Source of the DNA: Candidatus Onthenecus intestinigallinarum
Lineage (GTDB): Bacteria; Bacillota; Clostridia; Christensenellales; Aristaeellaceae
Assembly (NCBI GenBank): GCA_018713325.1
Contig: DVFJ01000037.1
Span: 36,414 to 100,413, forward strand
Reading direction: 5' to 3'
Length of the DNA: 64,000 nt
Shown here one piece after another: positions 1 through 7,949 of this stretch (the stretch's first letter is position 1; each line of letters begins with the position of its first letter). The notes under the pieces are model-generated. The model was not told the origin of the DNA and did no database searches. It saw nothing but the letters and a program-made list of their open reading frames with translations. A program made the translations under genes and the position numbers.

Positions 1-19
1 GCGTTTGGTGCGATCGACT

Positions 20-25
20 CGTCTA
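20..25 (+). promoter_or_regulatory. Possible ECF-type -10 element (CGTCTA)
   Basis: CGTCTA lies 22 bases before the sigma-factor start. ECF sigma factors typically recognise a CGTC-like -10 and commonly autoregulate. The expected -35 would fall at or before the first base of the window, so only half of the signal can be seen. This is inference. Confidence 0.3.
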
Positions 26-47
26 TATAGGTGAAGGGGGGAGGAAC

Positions 48-545
48 ATGCCGCAGAGCGACAGCTGGCTGGAGGAGGCCATGGCGCGCTGGGAGGTCCC
101 GCTGCTGCGCACGTGTTTCCTGCTGCTGGGGGATGCAAAGCTGGCGGAGGACGCCGTGCAGGAGGCGTTCGTCAAGGCGTGGCGGGCGCATGGACGGTAC
201 CGGGGCGAGGCGTCGGAGAAGACCTGGCTGATGCGCATCGCCGTGAACACGTGCCGGGACATGCGGCGCGGCGGGTGGATGCGGCACGTGGACAAGGCGG
301 TCCGCCTGGAGGACCTGCCCGAGCCCGCCGTTCCGTTTGAGCCGGCGGACCACGAACTGACGCAGGCCGTCCTGGGCCTGCCGCAGCGCCTGCGTCAGGC
401 GGTGATCCTGCGCTTTTACCAGGGGCTCGGCGTCGAGGAGGCCGCGCAGGCGCTTGGGGTATCGCGCAGGACGGTGCAGTACCGGCTCGCAAGGGCGGAA
501 CGGATGCTCAAACGCAGCTTGGAGGGGTTGGACGATGTGGAATGA
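48..545 (+). CDS. ECF-type RNA polymerase sigma factor
   Basis: A 165-aa protein with the two-domain layout of extracytoplasmic-function sigma factors, which direct RNA polymerase to stress or envelope promoters. Region 2 is seen around residues 30-75 (LAEDAVQEAFVKAW, then TWLMRIAVNTCRD), and region 4 with its helix-turn-helix around 110-155 (LPQRLRQAVILRFYQGLG, ALGVSRRTVQYRL). The start is supported by GGGGGGAGG eight to nine bases upstream. The stop overlaps the next gene by 11 bases, so the two are translationally coupled, the usual sigma/anti-sigma arrangement. The inducing signal cannot be read from the sequence. Class is confident; subgroup is not assigned. Confidence 0.9.
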   Translation: MPQSDSWLEEAMARWEVPLLRTCFLLLGDAKLAEDAVQEAFVKAWRAHGRYRGEASEKTWLMRIAVNTCRDMRRGGWMRHVDKAVRLEDLPEPAVPFEPADHELTQAVLGLPQRLRQAVILRFYQGLGVEEAAQALGVSRRTVQYRLARAERMLKRSLEGLDDVE

Positions 546-1719
546 AGCGCGGATTCGGGAGGGGCTGGAGCGCAAGCTGTCCGGCCTGGAGGCGTCAGGG
601 GAGCGCCGCGCGCGCATCCGGGACGCGGTGGCAACATGCCAGAAGGAGGAGCGGACGATGAAACGCAAGCTGTCCATGGCGCTGGCGGCGGCGCTGGCGC
701 TGGTCGCGATTGCGGCGGCCGTGGCCGTCGCGGAGGGGCTGAACCTGTTCCAGCTCTTCGGCCAACGGAACGAGCGCTACGCGAGGGTGGCGCAGGAGGC
801 CGCGCTGGAGACGGCGCAGCCCGTGCAGGTGGAGGATGAACGCTTGGGCGAGGTGCATGCCGCCATCGACGGCGCCTACTTCGACGGCCTGACGCTGAGC
901 GTCGCATTCCGGATCGACAATGCCGCCGGCTGCGAGGCGTATACGCCCACGGCGGAGGAGCTGGCCGGCATGGAGCGGACGGGCGCGATGCTGGCCGCCG
1001 TTGCGCAGGACGAGCCGGGCGCGGAGGTCGTCGCCGCGTTCAACGAGGCCGCCGAGGCCGGCAAGCCGGGCGGATACCGGCGCTACAGCATCGTCGCAGG
1101 CGACCATACGCTCACGGACGACGGCGTCGACATCCCGCCCAGCCAGGCGGACGGCCGCTACACGGCGGACGGCGCGTACTGCGAGATGCGCGACTTCGCC
1201 ACGCCCCTGCCGGAGGCGATCCGCGATCGGGAGCGCCTGACGCTGCGCATCCCCCTGTATCGGTTTGAGACGACGGTCTACTTTGACGGCGCGTCGTGGT
1301 ACATGCGCACGGAGCGGGAGGATGCAGGCACCATCACCGCCGAGGTCGGCCGCGCGCAGGCGCAGGCGCAGCGCATGTCCGGCCAGGCGCGCATCGGCGG
1401 CGCGACGTGCACGGCTGAGGCGGAGGTCTCCGCAATGAGCGCCGTGTTGACCGTGCGAAGCGACATGCCCTTGGACAGCTTCCTGGCCGCGCCGCCCGAG
1501 GGGACGGACCCAGCCGACTGCTGGGTGACGGCCGATGTGTATGACGAAGACGGGGCGCTGTGGCGCGTGCAGGAGGTGAACGCCGAAGCGACGCAGGTCA
1601 CCTTCACCCTGGAGGGGACGGGCAGCCTGCCGGATGCATTGAAGGTCTACCTCTACGCCGCATGGGAGGGCGGCGAGCCGGACCTGTCCGGCGTGGAGTC
1701 CATCGAGCTGACGCGATGA
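535..1719 (+). CDS. Membrane-anchored putative anti-sigma protein (DUF4179-like architecture)
   Basis: I start this gene at the ATG reading MWNEARIREG (394 aa), not at the earlier start in the ORF track, because GGAGGGG sits eight bases upstream and the ATG overlaps the sigma gene. About 40 charged cytoplasmic residues precede one hydrophobic helix (roughly residues 45-66, MALAAALALVAIAAAVAVA), followed by a ~325-residue extracytoplasmic part without cysteine-rich or catalytic motifs. This resembles clostridial anti-sigma proteins of the DUF4179 type: a short inner segment holds the sigma factor and the outer domain senses the envelope. I did not recognise a zinc-binding HxxxCxxC motif, so any anti-sigma role rests on gene position and topology. 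Confidence 0.65.
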   Translation: MWNEARIREGLERKLSGLEASGERRARIRDAVATCQKEERTMKRKLSMALAAALALVAIAAAVAVAEGLNLFQLFGQRNERYARVAQEAALETAQPVQVEDERLGEVHAAIDGAYFDGLTLSVAFRIDNAAGCEAYTPTAEELAGMERTGAMLAAVAQDEPGAEVVAAFNEAAEAGKPGGYRRYSIVAGDHTLTDDGVDIPPSQADGRYTADGAYCEMRDFATPLPEAIRDRERLTLRIPLYRFETTVYFDGASWYMRTEREDAGTITAEVGRAQAQAQRMSGQARIGGATCTAEAEVSAMSAVLTVRSDMPLDSFLAAPPEGTDPADCWVTADVYDEDGALWRVQEVNAEATQVTFTLEGTGSLPDALKVYLYAAWEGGEPDLSGVESIELTR

Positions 1720-1730
1720 CGCCGTGCGAA

Positions 1731-1765
1731 ACGCCCTGCCGGCCTGGGCCGGCAGGGCGTTTTTT
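1731..1765 (+). terminator. Intrinsic terminator after the sigma operon
   Basis: ACGCCCTGCCGGC pairs perfectly with GCCGGCAGGGCGT around a four-base loop and is followed by six T. It lies between convergent genes and ends the sigma-factor transcript. Confidence 0.9.
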
Positions 1766-1776
1766 GCGAAGTGCGC

Positions 1777-2622
1777 TCAGCGTCCGCTTTCCATCCAGTC
1801 CAGCACGTCCTGCGTTTGCAAAAACGCGGAGCGGTTGAGGCGTCCGAGCAGATAGAGGCAGTCTGCGGAGCGGGTGAGCACGTTGACGTGCTCCTCGCTG
1901 GTGAGCGTGGCCAGGAAACCGTGCGCCTGCAGGAGCGGCTCTGCCAGCGGCTCCAGGCTGCCGTAGGGATAGGCGAACACGGGTTCAAACGCGACGCCGG
2001 CAGCCTCGCACAGCGCGGTCATCCGCTGCAGGTCGCCCTGCAGCACCTGCGTATATGCCGCCTCGCTCTCGCACTCCAGACGGGCCACGCCGGAGCGCTG
2101 GCAGTAGACGTGCAGACCGGCGGAGCGGCTCACGAATTCCACCAGCCCCGACTGCGCGGCCTCTTGCAGTTCGTCCCAGCTCATGAACGCGCCGCCGTCC
2201 CCCGCACGCGCCTGCTGCGCCTGCCGTCCGATCACGGAGACCGCCGCCGGCGCGTCATGGGCCCGCAACAGCGGCAGCGCCCGGGTCAAAAAGCTGCGGT
2301 ATCCGTCGTCGAAGACCAGCAGCACGGGCCTGTCGGGCAGCGGATCGCCCTCGAGCACGTAGCGCAGCACTTCGGAGACGGAGACGGGCGTCCAGCCGCT
2401 GTCCTTCAGCGCACGCAGGTCCGCTTCCAATTGATCCGACGTCAGCGCGTAGTCGCCTGCTTCAAGCGGATTGTCGGTGATGTCGTGATACATCAGAATC
2501 GGGAGATGCACGCCTTCCTCGGATTCGGCGGCCCGGCCCGCCCACCAGAAGGAAAGCAGCAAGGCAAGCGCCGCCGCGATCACGAGCAGATAGAGCAGCG
2601 TCCCCTTCCATCCCTTGAACAT
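1777..2622 (-). CDS. Polysaccharide deacetylase (NodB/CE4-like), probably membrane-anchored
   Basis: 281 aa. An N-terminal hydrophobic segment (residues 9-28) acts as signal anchor. It is followed by a CE4 fold: ILMYHDI near residue 42, the catalytic/metal TFDDG-type motif as LVFDDGYRSF near 101, and FAYPYGS near 218. These enzymes remove acetyl groups from N-acetylglucosamine polymers outside the cell. The second motif, normally GSHS/T followed by a second His, reads FVSRSAGLH: the first zinc-ligand His is Arg (CAC to CGC would be a single change) and the preceding Gly is Val. Activity may therefore be lost or altered. It follows a broken glycosyltransferase by 34 bases on the same strand, suggesting a former poly-GlcNAc-type operon. 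Confidence 0.82.
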   Translation of the reverse strand: MFKGWKGTLLYLLVIAAALALLLSFWWAGRAAESEEGVHLPILMYHDITDNPLEAGDYALTSDQLEADLRALKDSGWTPVSVSEVLRYVLEGDPLPDRPVLLVFDDGYRSFLTRALPLLRAHDAPAAVSVIGRQAQQARAGDGGAFMSWDELQEAAQSGLVEFVSRSAGLHVYCQRSGVARLECESEAAYTQVLQGDLQRMTALCEAAGVAFEPVFAYPYGSLEPLAEPLLQAHGFLATLTSEEHVNVLTRSADCLYLLGRLNRSAFLQTQDVLDWMESGR

Positions 2623-2656
2623 ATCTGAAAACCCCTTTCACAATGCCTTCTCAAGA

Positions 2657-3858
2657 CTATGCCTTCCAGGCAGTCCGGCATCGCGTCAAGGCCTGCGCGT
2701 ACCCGGTCAACGAGCACAGCGACTGGATGGGCTGAAACAGCGCGAAAAAGCACGCCAGCCCGAGCGCGCTGTGCCGAACGCGCACCGCGCGGATGCCGCG
2801 CTGGAAGGCGTACACGCTGGCCGAGCCGGCGATCAGGCCGGGCAGCGTGAGCAGCGTCATCCACCCGACGAACCACGTCGCGCCCGTCAGCGCCAACAGC
2901 GTACCGCCCAGAAAGCCGAACACGTACGCCAGATCCAGATAGACGATCGAGGCGTTCAGCGCCTCAAAATACCCGGCGTACAGGCTGGACTGCCGCCACG
3001 GACGGACCGCGTGCAGCCCTTCGAACATCCCCCTCGCCCAGCGCGCCCCAGCGCCAGCAGGCGGTAGGTCAGCACGATGTCCTCGCCCACCCCCGGGGTT
3101 CAGCCTCCGATCCGGCGCACCGCCGACGTCTCGTATGCGCTGAACGCGCCCTGCGCCACGAGGGTCGCGCCATAGCTGCCCTGGTAGCGCTTGACGGCGG
3201 CGATGCTGAGCAGGTAGTCGTAGATCTGCATCTTGCCGACCCAGGTCTTCGGCTCGGCGGCCAGCAGGTTGCCCGCCACGCATGCGGCCCCGTCGGACTG
3301 GATGCGCGCCAGGAGGGTCGCCAGGGCGCGCGCCTCCAGCTCCGTATCCGCATCGACGGTGAGAAAGTGCTCCGTGCCGACGTGTGCAAGGGCCTCGTTT
3401 AGCGCGTGCGCCTTGCCGGGCCTGCGGCAGGTCAGAAGCAGAATCGTCCGGTCCTGCCGTCCAAGCTCCGACGCCGCGCGCTCGATTTCCGCACGCGTCC
3501 GGTCGGTGGAGCCGTTATCTACACACAGGATCGTGATGGGACCGTCATACCGCTGCCCGACGACCGACCGGATTGTGCGGTAGACGGACGCCTCCTCGTT
3601 TCTGGCGCAGATGAGGACGCTGACGGGCGCCGGCCTGACGCTTGGCAGGCGCGCCGGACGGGCGTGCAGCAGGTTGGACAGAAACATCGCCCCCATCAGA
3701 TACCCGGGCAGCAGCGCGATGCTCATCACGACCCAAACCGTATAACTCCATGGAAGCGCCGCGGATACGTCCCTGATCCAGGGGATGGCCAGCGCGCAGG
3801 ACAGCGCGAGCCAGACGAACGCCGCGACGACGCTGAATGCAAAAACACATCGTTTCAC
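2657..3858 (-). pseudogene. Family 2 glycosyltransferase, disrupted
   Basis: The 5' part starts at GTG 3858 with GGAGG eight bases upstream. It has two N-terminal membrane helices, then a GT-A domain: VSVLICARNEE, DNGSTD, DADTELEAR, and the acceptor region ending VRRIGG. An in-frame TGA then falls where a Trp is expected (GGW). Reading on, PGVGEDIVLTYRLLALG is followed at once, in a different frame, by ARWARGMFEGL and three to four C-terminal membrane helices. In PgaC-type synthases about 40 residues separate the ED motif from the RW of QxxRW; here only about 14 remain. So the gene has a stop, an apparent internal deletion of ~26 codons and a frame change. A local assembly error is the alternative. 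Confidence 0.8.
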
Positions 3859-3922
3859 AAAAAGACCTCCGCATCACCCTATGAGCGCCCGGCCCCGAGG
3901 GTTCGACGGATGCGCGGACGGC

Positions 3923-3951
3923 TTGCAAAGCGTCCGGACGCGTGCTATAAT
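3923..3951 (+). promoter_or_regulatory. Promoter of the csoR-like gene
   Basis: TTGCAA, 17 bases, then a perfect TATAAT (3946-3951). The operator palindrome begins at the very next base, so a bound repressor would cover the transcription start. Confidence 0.85.
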
Positions 3952-3980
3952 CCTCATATCCCCCCTGGGGGGATATGAGG
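3952..3980 (+). promoter_or_regulatory. Perfect 29-bp palindromic operator, CsoR type
   Basis: The arms are CCTCATATCCCCCC and its exact reverse complement around a central T (3966). CsoR/RcnR-family operators are A/T-flanked inverted repeats with a C-run/G-run centre, which this matches closely. It sits between the -10 box and the ribosome binding site of the CsoR-like gene, implying autorepression. That the protein binds here is inferred. Confidence 0.85.
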
Positions 3981-3994
3981 GGAGGAGAAACGGC

Positions 3995-4264
3995 ATGGCG
4001 CATCACCACACGCGCTCCCAGGCGGTCATCCACCGCCTTTCGCGCGTCATCGGGCATCTGGAGGCCATCAAGACCATGGTGGCGGAGGACCGGGACTGCT
4101 GCGAGGTGCTCACGCAGATTGCGGCGGCCAAGGCGGCGATCAACAACATCGGCCGGGAGGTGCTCAAGGACCACATCGAGCACTGCGTGGCCGACGCGGT
4201 TCAAGAGGGCGACAGGCAGGCGCTGGACGATCTGGCGGCGGCGCTGGACCGCTTCATGAAGTGA
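3995..4264 (+). CDS. CsoR/FrmR/RcnR-family metal- or thiol-sensing repressor
   Basis: 89 aa, the normal length of the all-helical family (DUF156) whose tetramers leave DNA on binding Cu(I), Ni(II)/Co(II), formaldehyde or persulfide. I start at MAHHHTRS: GGGGAGGAG is seven to eight bases upstream, whereas the longer ORF begins before the promoter. The effector positions read Cys35, His60, Cys64, matching the Cys-His-Cys set of copper-sensing CsoR; an extra Cys36 and three N-terminal His (3-5) are also present. The gene is ten bases upstream of an EamA permease, with which it is probably co-transcribed. No copper ATPase or chaperone is nearby, so the ligand is uncertain. Confidence 0.9.
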   Translation: MAHHHTRSQAVIHRLSRVIGHLEAIKTMVAEDRDCCEVLTQIAAAKAAINNIGREVLKDHIEHCVADAVQEGDRQALDDLAAALDRFMK

Positions 4265-4274
4265 GGGGATTTGC

Positions 4275-5156
4275 ATGAACGACGGGCAGAGACGCGGCGT
4301 GGCCTGCGCCGTCCTGGCGGCGGCCTTCTATGCGCTCAACTCGCCGCTTTCCAAGCTGCTGCTGGGCGACGTGGCGCCGACGATGATGGCGGCGTTTCTC
4401 TATCTGGGCGCGGGTCTGGGCATGGCGGCGCTGCAATGGCTGCGCAGCCGGAGCGGGCGCGCCGGGCGCGAGCAGCGGCTCACGCGCAGGGAACTGCCCT
4501 TTACCGTCGGGATGGTGGCGCTGGACATCGCCGCGCCCATCGCGCTGATGGTGGGCCTCTCGCGCACGACCGCCGCCAACGCCTCGCTGCTGAACAACTT
4601 CGAGATCGTCGCTACTTCGCTCATCGCCCTGGTCTGTTTTGGCGAGGCCATCTCCCGCAGGCTGTGGGCGGGCATCGGGCTGGTCACGCTCTCTACGGCG
4701 CTCCTGTCGGCGCAGGACGCGGGCAGCTTTTCCTTTTCGTCGGGATCCGTCTGGGTCCTGATCGCCTGCGTCTGCTGGGGATTTGAAAACAACTGCACGC
4801 GGCGCCTCTCAGCCAAGGATCCGGTGGAGATCGTCGTCATCAAGGGCATCTTTTCCGGGCTGGGCTCGCTGTGCATCGCCCTGTACGTGGGGGAACCGCT
4901 GCCCGCGTGGCTCCCTGCGCTGCTGGCCCTCGGCCTCGGGTTCGTCGCCTATGGCCTGAGCATCGCGCTGTACATCTACGCGCAGCGCGAACTGGGCGCG
5001 GCCAGGACCAGCGCATATTATGCCGTCGCGCCGTTCATCGGCGCGGGGCTGTCCCTGATCATCTTTAGGGAGATCCCTACGCCTGGCTTTATGGCCGCGC
5101 TGGCGCTGATGATTGCGGGCACGTGGTGCGTGACCTGTGCGCAGGGCGCGGCCTGA
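4275..5156 (+). CDS. EamA-family (drug/metabolite) transporter
   Basis: 293 aa with about ten hydrophobic helices and two EamA repeats (roughly residues 8-140 and 155-288). Both repeats carry the usual late-helix signatures: NASLLNNFEIVATSLIALVCFGE in the first and ARTSAYYAVAPFIGAGLSLIIF in the second, the latter followed by RE. EamA proteins export or import small metabolites; the substrate cannot be told from sequence. Placement directly behind a CsoR-type repressor suggests expression in response to a metal or reactive thiol/carbonyl signal, unusual for this family. AGGGG precedes the ATG. Confidence 0.88.
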   Translation: MNDGQRRGVACAVLAAAFYALNSPLSKLLLGDVAPTMMAAFLYLGAGLGMAALQWLRSRSGRAGREQRLTRRELPFTVGMVALDIAAPIALMVGLSRTTAANASLLNNFEIVATSLIALVCFGEAISRRLWAGIGLVTLSTALLSAQDAGSFSFSSGSVWVLIACVCWGFENNCTRRLSAKDPVEIVVIKGIFSGLGSLCIALYVGEPLPAWLPALLALGLGFVAYGLSIALYIYAQRELGAARTSAYYAVAPFIGAGLSLIIFREIPTPGFMAALALMIAGTWCVTCAQGAA

Positions 5157-5203
5157 CCCGGCGCCCTTTTCGTCGCTACGCCGCCTGAAAGCGCCGCGGG
5201 GCA

Positions 5204-5232
5204 TTGTGCTTCGGGCGTTTTTCTGTTACAAT
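5204..5232 (+). promoter_or_regulatory. Promoter for the RNA methyltransferase gene
   Basis: TTGTGC, 17 bases, TACAAT; the start codon lies 50 bases downstream. The upstream gene has no clear terminator. Confidence 0.55.
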
Positions 5233-5281
5233 AGACGCGTGCGCCCGGACGGCGCGCGAAGAAGCAGACGGGGGAATGTGC

Positions 5282-6007
5282 ATGCCCAAACTCGAGGCCT
5301 ACGACCGGTCGCTGTCCTATTCCTATGCGCCGGGCATCTTTCCGTCGACGGAATGCCTGAGGGCATGTCCTGAGCGGTGCCTGCGCCTGCTGGTGAGCAG
5401 CGCCGCGGAGCACAGCGAGGGCGTGCGCAGCCTGGCGCAGGCGAGCGAGGCGGCGGGCGTGCGCGTGGAGGTGGCGGACCGTGCGCTGGCGCGGATTGCC
5501 CACAAGGACAACTGCTTTGCCGCGATGGTCTTTGAAAAGCGGGAGAGCGAGCTGTCCGCGGACGGCGCGCACGTCGTGCTGCACCATCCCTCCGACAGCG
5601 GCAACCTGGGCACGATCCTGCGCGCCTGTCTGGGCTTCGGCCTGCGGGATGTGGCGATCATCCGCCCGGCGGTCGACCTGTTCGATCCGCGCGTCGTGCG
5701 CGCGTCGATGGGCGCGCTCTTTTCGCTGCGCGTGCGCCATTACGACGACTTCGACGACTACCGCGCCGCCTTTTCGCAGCATGCGCTCTATCCGTTCATG
5801 CTCACGGGCGCGGTGCCGGTCGAGGAGGCCGCGGAGAAGGCCGTCCGTCCGTTTTCGCTGATCTTCGGCAACGAGGCCAGCGGGCTGCCGGATGCGTTCG
5901 CGCAGCTGGGCACGAGCGTGCTCATCCCCCACAGCAGCGAGATCGATTCGCTGAACCTGGCCGTCGCCGTGGGCATCGGCGCGTATGCGTTCACCCGGCG
6001 CCGGTAA
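5282..6007 (+). CDS. TrmH/SpoU-family RNA 2'-O-methyltransferase
   Basis: 241 aa from the ATG that lies seven bases after the GGGG ribosome site; an ATG six bases earlier would sit on that site. The C-terminal knotted SPOUT domain has all three motifs: NLGTILRACLGFG (motif 1), IFGNEASGL (motif 2) and IPHSSEIDSLNLAVAVGIGAY (motif 3). The N-terminal ~90 residues are a likely RNA-binding extension. The enzyme would methylate a ribose 2'-OH of tRNA or rRNA using S-adenosylmethionine; the target nucleotide is unknown. It lies upstream of the UPF0340 and plsX genes. Confidence 0.9.
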   Translation: MPKLEAYDRSLSYSYAPGIFPSTECLRACPERCLRLLVSSAAEHSEGVRSLAQASEAAGVRVEVADRALARIAHKDNCFAAMVFEKRESELSADGAHVVLHHPSDSGNLGTILRACLGFGLRDVAIIRPAVDLFDPRVVRASMGALFSLRVRHYDDFDDYRAAFSQHALYPFMLTGAVPVEEAAEKAVRPFSLIFGNEASGLPDAFAQLGTSVLIPHSSEIDSLNLAVAVGIGAYAFTRRR

Positions 6008-6043
6008 AGCTCATACCGACAACATGGAAGGAAGCGTTGACAA

Positions 6044-6607
6044 ATGGAAGCGCAGGCATTGCGCGCGCAGGCCGCTGCCGATCTGGAGCGGGCTGTCGCA
6101 TTTTTGACGGCGGAGGGGCATGTGGCCCCCGGCGGGCTGATCGTGCTCGGCTGCTCCACGAGCGAGGTGTGCGGCGGGCGCATCGGCAAGCAGTCGGATC
6201 CGGAGATGGGCGCGGCGCTGGCGGAGGCGTTCCACCGCGCGTGCGCGGCGCACGGCGTCTCGGGCTGTGTGCAGTGCTGCGAGCACCTCAACCGCGCGCT
6301 CGTCATCGAGCGCACGCAGGCGGAACTGCGCGGGCTGGAGGAGGTCAGCGCCGTGCCGTATCCCAAGGCGGGAGGCTCCTGCGCGTCGGCCTACTATCGT
6401 ATGCTGCGCGATCCCGTCCTCGTGGAGAGCGTGCAGGCCGATGCGGGCCTGGACGTGGGCGATACGCTCGTGGGCATGCACATCCGGCGCGTGGCCGTGC
6501 CGCTGCGCGCCCCCTTTGACTGCGTAGGGCATGCGCACCTGGTCATGGCCTATGCGCGCCCGCGGCTCATCGGCGGCGCCCGCGCGCGGTATACGCTTGA
6601 ACCCTGA
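6044..6607 (+). CDS. UPF0340 / TIGR01440-type protein (YwlG family)
   Basis: 187 aa, full length. It shows the family's recognisable segments: LIVLGCSTSEVCGG near residue 32, QCCEHLNRALV near 77, and a C-terminal HAHLVMAYARPRLIGG. The family occurs widely in Firmicutes and its biochemical role is not established. The 36-base gap from the methyltransferase gene and the shared strand suggest co-transcription. GGAAG lies upstream of the ATG. Cys residues at 37, 43, 76, 79 and 80 could be functional, but that is speculation. Confidence 0.88.
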   Translation: MEAQALRAQAAADLERAVAFLTAEGHVAPGGLIVLGCSTSEVCGGRIGKQSDPEMGAALAEAFHRACAAHGVSGCVQCCEHLNRALVIERTQAELRGLEEVSAVPYPKAGGSCASAYYRMLRDPVLVESVQADAGLDVGDTLVGMHIRRVAVPLRAPFDCVGHAHLVMAYARPRLIGGARARYTLEP

Positions 6608-6625
6608 GGAAAAATTTGATACAAT
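6597..6625 (+). promoter_or_regulatory. Promoter of the plsX-acpP-rnc-smc-ftsY cluster
   Basis: TTGAAC, 17 bases, TACAAT; the -35 overlaps the end of the UPF0340 gene. No FapR-like palindrome was seen next to it. Confidence 0.75.
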
Positions 6626-6655
6626 AAATCGATACCTTGCGGATGGAGGCGGAGT

Positions 6656-7681
6656 ATGAAGATCGTAGTGGATGCCATGGGCGGCGATCTGGCCCCGGGC
6701 GTCAACGTACAGGGGGCCATCGACGCGCTGCGGGAGTTTCCCGATGTTTCCATTGTGCTCGTCGGCCGGAAGGACGAGGTGCGCGCCTGCCTGGGCGAAT
6801 ATGCCGACGTGGCCGATCGCCTGGAGATCGTCGACGCGCCCGACGTCATCACCACCGACGAACACCCCGTGATGGCGCTGCGCAAGAAGCCGCGTTCGTC
6901 GCTGGTGATGGGCATGAACCTCGTGCGCGAGGGCCAGGCGGAGGCCATCGTCTCCGCGGGCTCGACGGGCGCGATCATGGCGGGCGCGATGTTCCGCATC
7001 GGCCGCATCGAGGGCATCGAGCGCCCGGCGCTCGCGCCCGTGCTGCCGGCGCCCGGCCGGCCGCTGATGCTCATCGACTCCGGCGCGAACGTCGACTGCA
7101 AGCCCGAGTGGCTGGTGCAGTTCGGCCTGATGGGCAGCGTCTACATGGAAAAGGTGATGGGCGTGCGCGCGCCGGAGGTCGGGCTGATCAACATCGGCGT
7201 GGAGGCCGAAAAGGGCGACAACCTGACCCGCCAGACGTTCGAGCTGATGAGCCAGGGACAGCCCTACCGGTTTGCGGGCAACATTGAGGCGCGCGAGATC
7301 CTCTCGGGCCAGGCGGACGTGCTCGTGTGCGACGGCTTTGTGGGCAACGTCGTGCTCAAGTACACCGAGGGCATGGCCTCGACGATGTTCTCGATGATCA
7401 AGGACGGCCTGATGGCCTCCACGCGCGGCAAGCTCGGCGCGCTGCTGAGCAAGCCGGCGTTCCGCCAGATCAAGCGCTCGATGGACTCGACGGAGGTCGG
7501 CGGCGCGCCGCTGCTGGGCGTGGAGGGCGCCGTCGTCAAGGCGCACGGCAACTCCAACGCGCGCGCCATCTTCTGCGCGATCCGTCAGGCGCGCAGGATG
7601 GTCGAGGGCCAGGTGGTGGGCATCATCCGCCGCGAGGTGACCAACCTCGTGCTCGCACAGGAAGAACAACAGAAAGATTGA
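6656..7681 (+). CDS. plsX: Phosphate acyltransferase PlsX
   Basis: 341 aa, normal length. PlsX makes acyl-phosphate from acyl-ACP, the entry to phosphatidic acid synthesis by PlsY. The start MKIVVDAMGGDLAPG is diagnostic, and SAGSTGAIMAGAMF, LIDSGANVDCKPEWL, NIGVEAEKGD and GAPLLGVEGAVVKAHG are all present. GGAGGCGGAG precedes the ATG. It is followed 31 bases later by acpP, whose product carries its acyl substrate. In many Firmicutes fapR, or rpmF with its partner, precede plsX and fabD/fabG follow; neither is here. Confidence 0.97.
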   Translation: MKIVVDAMGGDLAPGVNVQGAIDALREFPDVSIVLVGRKDEVRACLGEYADVADRLEIVDAPDVITTDEHPVMALRKKPRSSLVMGMNLVREGQAEAIVSAGSTGAIMAGAMFRIGRIEGIERPALAPVLPAPGRPLMLIDSGANVDCKPEWLVQFGLMGSVYMEKVMGVRAPEVGLINIGVEAEKGDNLTRQTFELMSQGQPYRFAGNIEAREILSGQADVLVCDGFVGNVVLKYTEGMASTMFSMIKDGLMASTRGKLGALLSKPAFRQIKRSMDSTEVGGAPLLGVEGAVVKAHGNSNARAIFCAIRQARRMVEGQVVGIIRREVTNLVLAQEEQQKD

Positions 7682-7712
7682 ACCCCCAACGGCATGGAAA
7701 GGAGCGTTATCC

Positions 7713-7940
7713 ATGGTCTTTGAAAAGGTCAAGAAGATGATCGTGCAGGAACTCAAGGTGCCCGAAAGCGCGGTCACGCTCGAGGCGCGCCTGCAGGAGG
7801 ACCTGAAGGCCGACAGCGCCAACGTCATGATGCTCGTCATGGACATCGAGCAGGACTTCGACATCACCGTCGAGGACGATGCGATCACCACCGTGAAGAC
7901 GGTGGGCGACCTGGTCCGGTACATCGAAAACAAGCAGTGA
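7713..7940 (+). CDS. acpP: Acyl carrier protein
   Basis: 75 aa, acidic, four-helix carrier of growing fatty acids. The phosphopantetheine attachment site is Ser35 in LKADSANVMMLVMDIEQDFDI; the usual DSLD is DSAN here, a mild deviation that keeps the Ser. AcpS, encoded near 41 kb, would load the prosthetic group. AAGGAG is found ten bases before the ATG. Confidence 0.95.
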   Translation: MVFEKVKKMIVQELKVPESAVTLEARLQEDLKADSANVMMLVMDIEQDFDITVEDDAITTVKTVGDLVRYIENKQ

Positions 7941-7949
7941 CGCGCGGAG

